A stretch of 16,630 bases of DNA from Gallionella sp. (GCA_023229845.1 JALNYK010000045.1:1-16630); one strand, 5' to 3'. Positions 1-7,578 are shown, numbered from the stretch's first letter. The notes: generated by a model from the letters alone, not told the origin. Made by a program: numbers and translations.

Positions 1-6
1 GGGGTT

Positions 7-35
7 TTGTCGGGGGATGCGGGCTGTGGTAGAGT
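7..35 (+). promoter_or_regulatory. Predicted sigma70 promoter of the cobalamin operon
   Basis: TTGTCG at 7-12 and TAGAGT at 30-35 are separated by exactly 17 bases, and each hexamer matches 4 of 6 consensus positions. A transcript from here would begin near 42, just before the first conserved parts of the cobalamin riboswitch. That placement is what makes the weak boxes credible. No experimental support is available, and other starts to the left of the window are possible. Confidence 0.5.
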
Positions 36-43
36 GCGCGCCG

Positions 44-220
44 CTTCGAGGTGCTCGTCCGCTGGCGGACGAGTTAAACGGGAAACAGGTGCGATGCCTG
101 TGCTGCCCCCGCAACGGTAAGCAAGTGTGGACGCGTCAACATGCCACTGTGAGAGCTCCCCAAGAGATCTTATGGGAAGGCGATGCGTTTGGTCTTGCGA
201 GCCCGGATACCGGCCCCGGA
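44..220 (+). ncRNA. Cobalamin (AdoCbl) riboswitch controlling btuB and the cob operon
   Basis: The conserved blocks of the cobalamin riboswitch appear in order: TTAAACGGGAAACAGGTG (74-91), TGCCTGTGCTGCCCCCGCAACGGTAA (95-120), the B12 box GCCACTG (143-149), GGGAAGGCGATGCG (174-187) and the closing GAGCCCGGATACCGGCC (199-215). In this class, adenosylcobalamin binding folds the leader so that expression of the downstream genes falls. In Gram-negative bacteria this is usually by blocking ribosome binding. The element lies about 135 bases ahead of btuB and should set the level of the whole plus-strand operon, both uptake and late synthesis genes. Confidence 0.97.
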
Positions 221-313
221 CATGGTTCAGAAAATGCTGCGGGAGGCGCATGGACGGTATCTACGCGGTATCGCCGTCGTCTAAGTCTTCCTTGCATTTC
301 CTGTTTTTATCAC

Positions 314-336
314 GTTCCAACGGGGCTCCTTGGAAC
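314..336 (+). promoter_or_regulatory. Hairpin between riboswitch and btuB start (possible expression platform)
   Basis: GTTCCAA (314-320) and TTGGAAC (330-336) form a 7-bp perfect stem around a 9-base loop, 18 bases before the btuB ATG. There is no U-run after it, so it does not look like an intrinsic terminator. It may be part of the riboswitch expression platform, working on translation. That role is inferred from position only. Confidence 0.35.
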
Positions 337-354
337 CGATTCGGGAAAGTCATC

Positions 355-2193
355 ATGAAACAAAAGCAACTCCTCGCCGCACTGTTGTATGCGGTCACTC
401 CCCTGGCCTACGCCGAAACGACAGGAATCATGGACGAGGTGCTGGTCACCGCCACGCGCACTGCGCAGTCGGTCGATGCGACATTGGCATCCGTCACCGT
501 CATCACCCGTCAGGACATCGAGCGCCGTCAGGCGCAGTCGCTGCCGGATGCGCTGCGCGGCGTGCCTGGCCTGACCATCAGCAACAGCGGCGGGGCGGGC
601 AAGGCGACTGCGGTGTATTTGCGCGGAACGAATGCCGACCATGTGCTGGTGTTGGTCGACGGCGTCAAGGTCGGTTCGGCAACGACCGGCACCGCATCGT
701 TCCAGGACATTCCCGTCGCGCAGATCGAGCGCATCGAGATCGTGCGTGGTCCGCGCGCCAGCCTCTATGGATCGGAAGCGATCGGCGGCGTGATCCAGAT
801 ATTCACCCGCAAGGGCGGCGGCGCGTTGATGCCGTCGTTCAGCGCGACGGCGGGGAGCTATGGCACGGCAAATGCCACGCTCGGCCTGAGCGGCGGCGGC
901 GAGCAAGGCTGGTTTAGTGCCAATCTCAATCAACAGGAAATCGGCGGCTTCAACGCCTGTAGCGGCAAGCCCGCTCCCGGCGCAGCCGGTTGCCGCGTGA
1001 CCGAGCCCGACAAGGACGGTTACCGCAATTCGTCGCTGGGGCTGCGCGGCGGCTACCGCTTCGACAACGGTGTGACCGCCGGTTTCAACGCGCTGCAGGC
1101 GGACAGCTTCAGCAAGTCGGACGGCAGCATCTTCGCCGGCAACGAAACTCGTGCGGCGCAGCAAGCGCTGGGCGGCTCGCTGAAGTTTGCGCCGCTGCAA
1201 GCCTGGAGCGTGACCCTGCGTGGCGGGCGCAGCCGGGACGATTCCGACCTCTATTTCAACGGACTGTACATCGACCGCTATAACACCAAGCGTGACATAT
1301 TGTCGTGGCAGAACGATTTCGCGCTGGGGGCAGACCAGATGCTCACCGCGGGGCTGGACTATCAGCAGGATCATGTCGAAAGCAGCCGTGCCTTTGCGCA
1401 AACCGCGCGCCGCAACCGGGCGCTGTTCGGCCAGTATCTGGGCGATTTCGGTGCGCACAGCCTGCAGGCTAGCCTGCGACGCGACGACAATCAGCAGTTC
1501 GGCGGACACAACACCGGCGGTCTGAGTTACGGCTACGCGATCGGCGATGCGGCGCGGCTCACGGCCTCTTACGGCACGGCGTTCAAGGCTCCTACCTTCA
1601 ATCAGCTGTACTATCCCGGCTTCGGCAGCGCGACGCTGCGCCCCGAGTTGTCGCGCAGCATCGAGGCGGGAGTGGATGGGCGTGGCGCATTCGGCGGGTG
1701 GTCGCTGCACGCCTATCAGACCGACATCAGCAGTCTGATCGGTTTCGATGCAGTCACCTTTGCGCCGGTCAATATCAACACCGCGCGCCTGCAAGGCCTG
1801 GAAGCGCAGCTGCAAACAAGGATGTACGGATGGGAGGCCAACGGCACGCTGACCTTGCAGGATCCGCGCCAGACCTCGGGTGCGAATAGCGGAAAACTGC
1901 TGAATCGCCGCGCCTCCGAGGCAACGCGCATCGAAGCGGCCCATGAGTTCGGGGCGTACCGCCTGACGGGGGCGCTGTATGCGGAAGGGCGCCGCTTCGA
2001 CGATCTGGCCAATACCAAGCGTCTGGGCGGCTACGGCTTGCTCGATGTGCGCGCCGAATATCGCGTCGATGCGGACTGGCTGCTGCAGGGGCGCATCGAG
2101 AACCTGCTGGACAAGCGCTACGAGACCGCGCAGTACTTCAATCAGCCGGGGCGCGGGTTATACTTCACGCTGAATTACCAGCCCCGGAACTGA
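355..2193 (+). CDS. btuB: TonB-dependent outer-membrane vitamin B12 receptor BtuB
   Basis: BtuB carries cobalamin and related corrinoids across the outer membrane using TonB energy. The 612-aa product is close to the usual BtuB length. Residues 1-20 are a signal peptide ending in AYA. The TonB box DEVLVTAT lies at 27-34. The plug domain (about 40-155) shows LVDGVKV and IERIEIVRGPRASLYGSEAI (124-143), followed by a long beta-barrel up to a C-terminal LYFTLNYQ. The ATG at 355 was chosen because it begins the signal peptide. The reading frame is open from 127, but that stretch covers part of the riboswitch. The ribosome site (GGGAAAG, 344-350) is weak, which fits translational control. As first gene after the riboswitch it should be repressed by B12. 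Receptors of this family can carry other cobalt complexes, but the context strongly favours B12. Confidence 0.95.
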   Translation: MKQKQLLAALLYAVTPLAYAETTGIMDEVLVTATRTAQSVDATLASVTVITRQDIERRQAQSLPDALRGVPGLTISNSGGAGKATAVYLRGTNADHVLVLVDGVKVGSATTGTASFQDIPVAQIERIEIVRGPRASLYGSEAIGGVIQIFTRKGGGALMPSFSATAGSYGTANATLGLSGGGEQGWFSANLNQQEIGGFNACSGKPAPGAAGCRVTEPDKDGYRNSSLGLRGGYRFDNGVTAGFNALQADSFSKSDGSIFAGNETRAAQQALGGSLKFAPLQAWSVTLRGGRSRDDSDLYFNGLYIDRYNTKRDILSWQNDFALGADQMLTAGLDYQQDHVESSRAFAQTARRNRALFGQYLGDFGAHSLQASLRRDDNQQFGGHNTGGLSYGYAIGDAARLTASYGTAFKAPTFNQLYYPGFGSATLRPELSRSIEAGVDGRGAFGGWSLHAYQTDISSLIGFDAVTFAPVNINTARLQGLEAQLQTRMYGWEANGTLTLQDPRQTSGANSGKLLNRRASEATRIEAAHEFGAYRLTGALYAEGRRFDDLANTKRLGGYGLLDVRAEYRVDADWLLQGRIENLLDKRYETAQYFNQPGRGLYFTLNYQPRN

Positions 2194-2243
2194 GCCGGGC
2201 GCCGAATCCCGAATATCGACTTTCAATCTATAAGGAGCGCAAC

Positions 2244-2813
2244 ATGAAACAGATTTCCTCCCGCACGCTGCTGATCGGCCTGAGCCTGGTCGCATTGATG
2301 GCCGCCACGCGCATGCACCATTTCGGCAGCCCGCTGCATCTGCCGGACGCCTCGCTGGCGGTGTTTCTGCTGGCCGGCTTCTTCATCGCCAGCCCGCTGT
2401 TTTTCGCCGGGCTGCTGGTCGAGGCGGGCGCGCTGGACTACGTGGCGATCACCCACCTGGGCGTCAGCGACTATTGCGTGACGCCGGCCTACTGGTTCCT
2501 GATCCCGACCTATGCGGTGCTGTGGTATGCGGGCCGCTTCCTTGCGCGCAGCCATCAGTACAGCCTGCGCAGGTTGGGCATGTTCGCCGGGATTTCCTTC
2601 GTCGCGGTCAGCGCGGCTTTCGTGATCTCCAACGGCGCGTTCTATCTGTTCTCGGGACGCTTCCCCGAGCTGAGCATCGCGGAATACACCGGCCGCATGG
2701 CGCAATACTATCTGCCGTACCTGACCGGCGCCGTGGTGTACCTGGTTCCCGCCGCGCTGCTGTATGCGCTGACCTCCCGGCCTGCCGGAGCGGCGGAATC
2801 CGCCGCTCATTAG
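2244..2813 (+). CDS. btuM: Solitary ECF S-component-like vitamin B12 transporter BtuM
   Basis: This is a 189-aa hydrophobic protein with about six predicted membrane spans (roughly 7-23, 35-48, 50-66, 81-98, 112-135 and 155-177). It fits the BtuM family of small inner-membrane cobalamin transporters, which resemble the substrate-binding subunit of ECF transporters but act without known ATPase partners. In BtuM of Thiobacillus denitrificans a conserved cysteine (Cys80) binds the cobalt of cobalamin and allows decyanation. Here Cys78, in the loop SDYCVTPAYW before the fourth span, is at the matching position, and it is the protein's only cysteine. A strong AAGGAG site (2232-2237) precedes the ATG. 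The gene lies 50 bases after btuB and 3 bases before cobO, so it would complete the uptake path across the inner membrane. No btuCDF genes are present. The call rests on size, topology, cysteine and neighbours. Confidence 0.8.
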   Translation: MKQISSRTLLIGLSLVALMAATRMHHFGSPLHLPDASLAVFLLAGFFIASPLFFAGLLVEAGALDYVAITHLGVSDYCVTPAYWFLIPTYAVLWYAGRFLARSHQYSLRRLGMFAGISFVAVSAAFVISNGAFYLFSGRFPELSIAEYTGRMAQYYLPYLTGAVVYLVPAALLYALTSRPAGAAESAAH

Positions 2814-2816
2814 GGC

Positions 2817-3410
2817 ATGGCCGACAACGGCGAACGGCACCGTAGCCGCATGGAGCGCAAGAAAGCCGTGGTGGATGCGGCGATCGAGCGCGCCGGGCAG
2901 GACAAGGGGCTGTTGCTGGTGCTGACCGGCAACGGTAAAGGCAAATCCAGTTCTGCCTTCGGCATGGTGGCGCGCACGCTGGGCTACGGCCTCAAGGCCG
3001 GCGTGGTGCAATTCATCAAGAGCCGCCGCGACACCGGCGAAGAGAAGTTCCTGGGCGGACATGTGCAATGGCATGTCGTCGGCGACGGCTTCACCTGGGA
3101 GACGCAGAACCGCGACGCGGACATCGCGACCGCGCAACGCGGCTGGGCCGTTGCACAGGGCCTGCTGCGCGACGCCTCGCTGCACCTGGTGGTGCTGGAC
3201 GAACTGACCTATCTGCTGAACTACGGTTATCTCGATGCGCAGCAGGTGTGCGCCGATCTGGCCGCCCGCCCGGCTATGCAGCATGTCGTCGTCACCGGCC
3301 GCGCCGCCCCGCAATGCCTGCTCGACATTGCGGACACCGTGAGCGAGATACAGGACATCAAGCATGCCTTCCGCGCCGGCGTGCGCGCCCAGCCCGGCAT
3401 CGATCTGTAA
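2817..3410 (+). CDS. cobO: Cob(I)yrinic acid a,c-diamide adenosyltransferase (CobO/BtuR family)
   Basis: The enzyme transfers the 5'-deoxyadenosyl group of ATP to the cobalt of reduced corrinoids. It serves both de novo synthesis (cobyrinate a,c-diamide) and salvage of imported B12. The 197-aa product has the family's usual length. It has the P-loop TGNGKGKSSSA (37-47), the conserved VQFIKS (64-69) and the acidic strand LVVLDELTYLLNYGY (124-138), all typical of the CobO/BtuR type rather than the PduO or EutT types. The start at 2817 is 3 bases after the btuM stop, with no clear ribosome site, which suggests translational coupling to btuM. The cytoplasmic product would work directly on corrinoid delivered by BtuB and BtuM. 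Confidence 0.95.
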   Translation: MADNGERHRSRMERKKAVVDAAIERAGQDKGLLLVLTGNGKGKSSSAFGMVARTLGYGLKAGVVQFIKSRRDTGEEKFLGGHVQWHVVGDGFTWETQNRDADIATAQRGWAVAQGLLRDASLHLVVLDELTYLLNYGYLDAQQVCADLAARPAMQHVVVTGRAAPQCLLDIADTVSEIQDIKHAFRAGVRAQPGIDL

Positions 3411-3416
3411 GCGCTC

Positions 3417-4085
3417 ATGAACAGGTTACATCGTTATTCCGACGCCGAACTTGCAGCCGTGTATCGCGTGATCGCCGAGCGGCGCGACATGCGGCATTTT
3501 TCTTCCGAGCCTATCCCTGCCGAGGTTTTGCAGCGCATCCTGCATGCAGCGCATCAGGCCCCCAGTGTCGGAATGATGCAGCCATGGCGCTTCATCCGCA
3601 TCGGCGATCCCAAGTTGCGCGAGCGGATACATGAACTGGTCGAGGCCGAGCGGCAGCTGACCGCGCAGGCGCTGGGCGAACGCGCGAGCGAATTCATGCG
3701 GCTCAAGGTGGAGGGCGTGTACGACTGCGCCGAGCTGTGGGTCGCGGCCCTGATGGACAGGCGCGAGCCACACATTTTCGGCCGCCGAACCTTGCCGGAA
3801 ATGGACTTAGCTTCGGTCGCCTGCGCGATCCAAAACATGTGGCTGGCGGCGCGAGCGGAAGGGCTGGGCATGGGTTGGGTGTCGCTGTTCGATCCGCAGG
3901 CGCTCGCGGACTTGCTGGATATTCCGGCCGGCGGCAAGCCGGTCGCTATTATCTGCCTGGGGCAGGTCGAGGAATTCTACGCGGCACCGATGTTGCAACT
4001 GGAAGGCTGGCGCACGCCGCAACCGCTCGATGAAATGTTGTTCGAAAATCGCTGGGGATGCACCGATGCAAGCGTCGTTAAATAG
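3417..4085 (+). CDS. bluB: 5,6-dimethylbenzimidazole synthase BluB
   Basis: BluB breaks up reduced FMN with O2 to make 5,6-dimethylbenzimidazole (DMB), the lower ligand of B12. The 222-aa protein is a nitroreductase-fold member of standard BluB length. Visible signatures are the arginine-rich FMN-phosphate motif ERRDMRHF (21-28), QAPSVGMMQPWRF (48-59), and GLGMGWVSLFDP (149-160), which is characteristic of BluB rather than ordinary nitroreductases. It begins 6 bases after cobO, and its end overlaps the start of cbiB by 20 bases. The product DMB is the substrate of CobT, encoded at the end of the same operon, so the host can make true cobalamin from its own ligand. The O2 requirement implies an aerobic or microaerobic life. 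Confidence 0.95.
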   Translation: MNRLHRYSDAELAAVYRVIAERRDMRHFSSEPIPAEVLQRILHAAHQAPSVGMMQPWRFIRIGDPKLRERIHELVEAERQLTAQALGERASEFMRLKVEGVYDCAELWVAALMDRREPHIFGRRTLPEMDLASVACAIQNMWLAARAEGLGMGWVSLFDPQALADLLDIPAGGKPVAIICLGQVEEFYAAPMLQLEGWRTPQPLDEMLFENRWGCTDASVVK

Positions 4086-5022
4086 CCTGGCCGTGCCGGC
4101 TATGGTGCTGGCGGCGGTGTCGCTCGACCGTCTGCTGGGAGAGCCGCGCCGCTTCCATCCGTTATCGGGTTTCGGCAATCTGGCGAAGCGCGTCGAAAAA
4201 TTGTTTTACGGGGCGGCGGATACATCGGCTGGTGCTCGCTACGTGCGCGGCATCGTCGCGGTATGTGCGCTGCTTGTTCCGCTCGCGGTACTCGCCGCAT
4301 GGCTGCAACAGCTCGCGATATTCGGCGTGCTGTTTTCTGTCGTGCTGCTGTATTTCGCGATCGCGCCGCGCAGCCTGGGCGAACACGCCGGACGCGTCGC
4401 GGAGGCTTTTGCTGCCGGCGATCTCCCCGCTGCGCGACAGGCCGTCGGCATGATAGTCAGCCGCGACACCAGCCAACTGGACGAGGAAGGCGTGTCGCGC
4501 GCGACGGTCGAGTCGGTGCTGGAAAACGGCAACGATGCGGTGTTCGGCGCGCTGTTCTGGTTCGTCGTCGCGGGCGCGCCGGGCTTGCTGCTGTACCGCT
4601 TGAGCAACACGCTGGATGCGATGTGGGGCTATCGCAACGCGCGCTACAACGAATTCGGCTGGGCGGCGGCGCGGCTGGACGATGTGCTGAATTTCGTCCC
4701 GGCGAGGCTGACCGCGTCGAGCTACGCGCTGATTGGCCATACGCGCAGCGCGCTGCGCTGCTGGCGGCAACAAGCTCCGATGTGGGACAGCCCGAACGCC
4801 GGTCCGGTGATGGCTGCCGGTGCGGGCGCGTTGCAAGTGCAGCTCGGCGGTGCGGCGATCTATCACGGCCAACTGGAGCAGCGCCCGACGCTGGGCTGTG
4901 GCCATGCGGCAAGTGCGTCTGACATCGCGCGCGCGGTGCGGCTGGTCAATCACACTCTGTACCTCTGGTTGGCCGCCATCGCATCGGGCGCATTGCTGAT
5001 TGCGGGGTGGCAGCATGCTTGA
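4066..5022 (+). CDS. cbiB: Adenosylcobinamide-phosphate synthase (CbiB/CobD type)
   Basis: This inner-membrane enzyme joins adenosylcobyric acid to (R)-1-amino-2-propanol phosphate, the product of the next gene, giving adenosylcobinamide phosphate. The 318-aa product matches the length of enteric CbiB. Family motifs are SLDRLLGEPRRFHPLSGFG (19-37), MIVSRDTS (129-136), ESVLENGNDAVFGALFW (149-165), NTLDAMWGYRN (181-191) and SPNAGPVMAAGAGAL (242-256). Hydrophobic spans occur near 61-98 and 160-178 and at the C terminus (297-314). The ATG at 4066 was chosen for family length and for GGGGA at 4054-4058. An in-frame ATG at 4030 would add 12 residues. The gene overlaps bluB by 20 bases and the following gene by 8, so translation is probably coupled. 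Confidence 0.95.
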   Translation: MQASLNSLAVPAMVLAAVSLDRLLGEPRRFHPLSGFGNLAKRVEKLFYGAADTSAGARYVRGIVAVCALLVPLAVLAAWLQQLAIFGVLFSVVLLYFAIAPRSLGEHAGRVAEAFAAGDLPAARQAVGMIVSRDTSQLDEEGVSRATVESVLENGNDAVFGALFWFVVAGAPGLLLYRLSNTLDAMWGYRNARYNEFGWAAARLDDVLNFVPARLTASSYALIGHTRSALRCWRQQAPMWDSPNAGPVMAAGAGALQVQLGGAAIYHGQLEQRPTLGCGHAASASDIARAVRLVNHTLYLWLAAIASGALLIAGWQHA

Positions 5023-6079
5023 GCACGGCGGCCGGTTGCGCGCGGCGGCGCGGCGTTATGGCATTCCCGAAAGCGATTGGCTGGATTTATCGACCGGCAT
5101 CAACCCGGACGGCTGGCCGGTTCCTGCCGTGCCCGCCGAAATCTGGCAAGCGTTGCCGCAGGACGACGACGAACTGAACGCCGCCGCATCTGCTTATTAC
5201 GGCACGACGAGACTGCTGGCGGTATCCGGCTCGCAGGCCGCGATCCAAGGCCTGCCCTCGTTACGTTCGTCCGCTAAGGTCGCGCTGGTCACACCCAGTT
5301 ATGCGGAACACGCGCATGCCTGGCAACGTTGTGGGCACGAAGTCATCGGCGTGCCTGCCGAAGAGATATTGTCTGTCGGCGATGAGGTGAGCGTCGTCGT
5401 CATCGTCAATCCGAACAATCCCACCGGCAAGCTCTTCAGCCGCGACGAGTTGCTGGAACTGCATGCGCGACTGGCCGCGCGCGGCGGATGGCTGGTGGTG
5501 GACGAGGCGTTCATGGATGCCATGCCCGAGCATAGTCTCGCGTCCGTCTGCCCGCGTCCGGGGCTGATCGTGCTGCGTTCGCTGGGAAAGTTTTTCGGGC
5601 TGGCCGGTGCGCGGGTCGGCTTCGTGCTGGCCGAGGATGACGTGTTGCAGCCGCTCGCCGAGTTGCTCGGCCCCTGGCCGATTGCCGCGCCATCGCGCTA
5701 TGTCTCTGCATTGGCGCTGCGCGATACGGCATGGCAACGCGCGGCGCGCGAGTTGCTGCCGCAAACGGCGCAGCGTCTGGCCGATTTGCTGCATGCACAT
5801 GGCCTGTCACCGACAGGCGGCAGCAGTCTGTTCCAGTGGGTGCGCTGCGCGGATGCCGCGAACGTACACGAGCAATTGGCGCGGCAAGGAATCCTGACGC
5901 GATTGTTCGAGCAACCCGCCAGCTTGCGCTTCGGCCTGCCGCGCGACGAGGTGCAGTGGGTGCGGCTGGCGCAAGCTCTAAAGGGATGTAGATTTAATCC
6001 GTTCGTGGTGAGCTTGTCGAACCACCAGCCACTAATCCAGAGCCCTTCGACAAGCTCAGGGCGAACGGTCAATTTATGA
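5015..6079 (+). CDS. cobD: L-threonine-O-3-phosphate decarboxylase (CobD/CobC type) with repeat-derived C-terminal tail
   Basis: This PLP enzyme of the class I/II aminotransferase fold decarboxylates L-threonine phosphate to (R)-1-amino-2-propanol phosphate for the CbiB reaction. The 354-aa product shows the N-terminal MLEHGGRL, DLSTGINPDGWP (24-35), NPNNPTG (132-138), VDEAF (162-166), the PLP lysine K192 in SLGKFFGLAGARVGF (189-203), and the substrate-carboxylate arginine in SLRFGLP (303-309). The start at 5015 has GGGGTGG (5004-5010) in front and overlaps cbiB by 8 bases. The family sequence ends near residue 324. The last 30 residues are translated from a dispersed inverted repeat and look like a junk extension. 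The stop overlaps the cbiP start as ATGA. The naming of cobC and cobD differs between pathways; here cobD means the decarboxylase. Confidence 0.93.
   Translation: MLEHGGRLRAAARRYGIPESDWLDLSTGINPDGWPVPAVPAEIWQALPQDDDELNAAASAYYGTTRLLAVSGSQAAIQGLPSLRSSAKVALVTPSYAEHAHAWQRCGHEVIGVPAEEILSVGDEVSVVVIVNPNNPTGKLFSRDELLELHARLAARGGWLVVDEAFMDAMPEHSLASVCPRPGLIVLRSLGKFFGLAGARVGFVLAEDDVLQPLAELLGPWPIAAPSRYVSALALRDTAWQRAARELLPQTAQRLADLLHAHGLSPTGGSSLFQWVRCADAANVHEQLARQGILTRLFEQPASLRFGLPRDEVQWVRLAQALKGCRFNPFVVSLSNHQPLIQSPSTSSGRTVNL
5999..6068. repeat. Dispersed inverted repeat forming the cobD tail and cobD/cbiP junction
   Basis: The left arm at 5999-6021 (CCGTTCG, 3 bases, TGAGCTTGTCGAA) and the right arm at 6046-6068 (TTCGACAAGCTCA, 3 bases, CGAACGG) are reverse complements except for the 3-base block, around a 24-base loop. 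The core TTCGACAAGCTCAG...CGAACGG is a widespread intergenic repeat type in proteobacteria, and its translation SLSNH...PSTSSGRT is a recognisable artefact in annotated proteins. Here it is read through as the last residues of CobD and lies immediately before the cbiP start, where its hairpin could affect coupling or mRNA stability. Confidence 0.85.
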
Positions 6080-7578
6080 GCGCCAAAACCGTAATGGTGC
6101 AGGGCACCACCTCCGACGCCGGCAAGAGCACGCTGGTCGCCGCGCTGTGCCGCTGGCTGGTGCGGCAGGGCGTTTCCGTCGCGCCGTTCAAGCCGCAGAA
6201 CATGGCGCTCAACAGCGCGGTCACCGCAGACGGCGGAGAGATCGGGCGCGCGCAGGCGGTGCAGGCGCAGGCCGCGCGACTCGTGCCGCATACCGACATG
6301 AATCCGGTGCTGCTCAAACCGAACAGCGACACCGGCGCGCAGGTCATCATCCACGGCCATGCGATCGGCAACATGGATGCGCTGGAATATCACGCATACA
6401 AAAACACCGCGCGCGCGGCGGTGCTGGAATCGCACCGGCGGCTGAGCGAACAGTATCCGGTGATCGTCGTGGAAGGCGCGGGCAGCCCCGCCGAGATCAA
6501 CCTGCGCGAAAACGACATCGCCAACATGGGCTTCGCCGAGGCGGTGGACTGCCCGGTGATCCTGATCGCCGACATCGATCGCGGCGGTGTGTTCGCGCAC
6601 CTGGTCGGCACGCTGGAACTGCTGTCCGACAGCGAACGCGCGCGCGTGGCAGGCTTCGTCATCAACCGCTTCCGCGGCGATATCGCATTGTTGCAACCGG
6701 GGCTGGATTGGCTGGAGGCATACACCGGCAAGAAGGTCTTGGGCGTGCTGCCCTACCTGCACGACTTCCATCTCGAAGCCGAAGATGCGGTGCCGCTTAC
6801 CTCCCCTCTCCCGCAGGCGGGAGAGGGGACAGGGGAGAGGGGCGTCGATGGCGAACGCAAGTTGAGAGTCGTCGTCCCCGTTCTCCCCCACATCAGCAAC
6901 CACACCGACTTCGATCCGTTGCGCCTGCATCCGCAAGTCGAGTTCCGCTACGTTGCGATGGGCGAGGCCATCCCCCCCGTCGACCTGATCGTCCTGCCCG
7001 GCAGCAAGTCGGTGCGCAGCGATCTGGACAGTCTGCGCCGCGCGGGATGGGAAGCGGCCATAGCCCGGCATCTGCGCTACGGCGGCAAGCTCATCGGCAT
7101 CTGCGGCGGCTTGCAGATGCTGGGCCGCGCGATACACGACCCGCTCGGCATCGAGGGCGAGCCCGGCAGCAGCGCAGGCTTGGGGCTGCTGGAGTTCGAC
7201 ACGACACTGGAGTCGGAGAAGCAACTGCGCAACGTCAGCGGCACGCTGGCGCTGGACGATGCGCCGGTCGCCGGCTACGAGATCCATGCCGGTGTCTCGG
7301 CAGGCCCCGCGCTGCAGAATCCCGCGCTGCGGCTCGAACGCGGCCCGGACGGCGCGATCTCCGAAGACGGCCAGATACTCGCGACCTATCTGCACGGCCT
7401 GTTCGAATCGCGCGAGGCGACCGATGCGCTGTTGCGCTGGGCCGGACTGGGCGACGCGAGCACGCCCGATTACCATGCGCGCCGCGAAGCCGACATCGAC
7501 CGGCTCGCCGATACGGTCGAGCAACATCTGGACGGTGTGCGGTTGCGCGCCCTGTTCGGATTGGGAGAGAGCACATGA
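6076..7578 (+). CDS. cbiP: Cobyric acid synthase, glutamine-hydrolysing (CbiP/CobQ)
   Basis: The enzyme amidates adenosylcobyrinate a,c-diamide at four side chains (b, d, e and g), using glutamine and ATP, to give adenosylcobyric acid. The 500-aa product has an N-terminal dethiobiotin-synthetase-like ATPase domain with the P-loop VQGTTSDAGKST (8-19), PFKPQNMALNS (37-47), VVEGAGSPAEINL (131-143) and IADIDRGGVFAHLVGT (164-179). The C-terminal GATase domain carries the cysteine nucleophile C343 in GICGGLQMLG (341-350) and H440 in ATYLHGLFE (436-444). Between the domains, residues 243-257 (SPLPQAGEGTGERGV) are encoded by a dispersed GC-rich palindrome inserted in frame. This linker is a tolerant place, so activity is probably kept. 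It starts in an ATGA overlap with cobD and ends in an ATGA overlap with cobU. Confidence 0.95.
   Translation: MSAKTVMVQGTTSDAGKSTLVAALCRWLVRQGVSVAPFKPQNMALNSAVTADGGEIGRAQAVQAQAARLVPHTDMNPVLLKPNSDTGAQVIIHGHAIGNMDALEYHAYKNTARAAVLESHRRLSEQYPVIVVEGAGSPAEINLRENDIANMGFAEAVDCPVILIADIDRGGVFAHLVGTLELLSDSERARVAGFVINRFRGDIALLQPGLDWLEAYTGKKVLGVLPYLHDFHLEAEDAVPLTSPLPQAGEGTGERGVDGERKLRVVVPVLPHISNHTDFDPLRLHPQVEFRYVAMGEAIPPVDLIVLPGSKSVRSDLDSLRRAGWEAAIARHLRYGGKLIGICGGLQMLGRAIHDPLGIEGEPGSSAGLGLLEFDTTLESEKQLRNVSGTLALDDAPVAGYEIHAGVSAGPALQNPALRLERGPDGAISEDGQILATYLHGLFESREATDALLRWAGLGDASTPDYHARREADIDRLADTVEQHLDGVRLRALFGLGEST
6800..6842. repeat. GC-rich dispersed palindrome inserted in frame in cbiP
   Basis: CCCCTCTCCCGC (6803-6814) and GCGGGAGAGGGG (6817-6828) form a perfect 12-bp stem with a 2-base AG loop, followed by a purine-rich tail to about 6842. 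The same unit with about six changes occurs inside cobT at 8820-8861. It adds about 15 residues to the linker between the ATPase and glutaminase domains of CbiP without breaking the frame. Confidence 0.85.

Noticed and set aside
127..354. Longer btuB reading frame starting at 127
   Set aside because: It lies over the riboswitch and leader. The signal peptide begins at 355, and the protein from there has the usual BtuB length.
310..1944. Long minus-strand open frame opposite btuB (544 codons)
   Set aside because: It is a GC-rich shadow with no recognisable domain, and the plus-strand btuB is certain.
2223..3365. Minus-strand open frame of 380 codons opposite btuM and cobO
   Set aside because: It has low-complexity Gln/Arg/Ala/Gly composition typical of an antisense shadow, and both sense genes are clear.
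5698..7527. Minus-strand open frame of 609 codons opposite cobD and cbiP
   Set aside because: It has no domain and crosses two well-supported genes and a repeat. It is open only because of codon bias.
6147..7574. Upstream extension of the cobU frame through cbiP (possible fusion)
   Set aside because: The extension is the out-of-frame reading of cbiP. The cobU P-loop is normally at the extreme N terminus, which fits the start at 7575.
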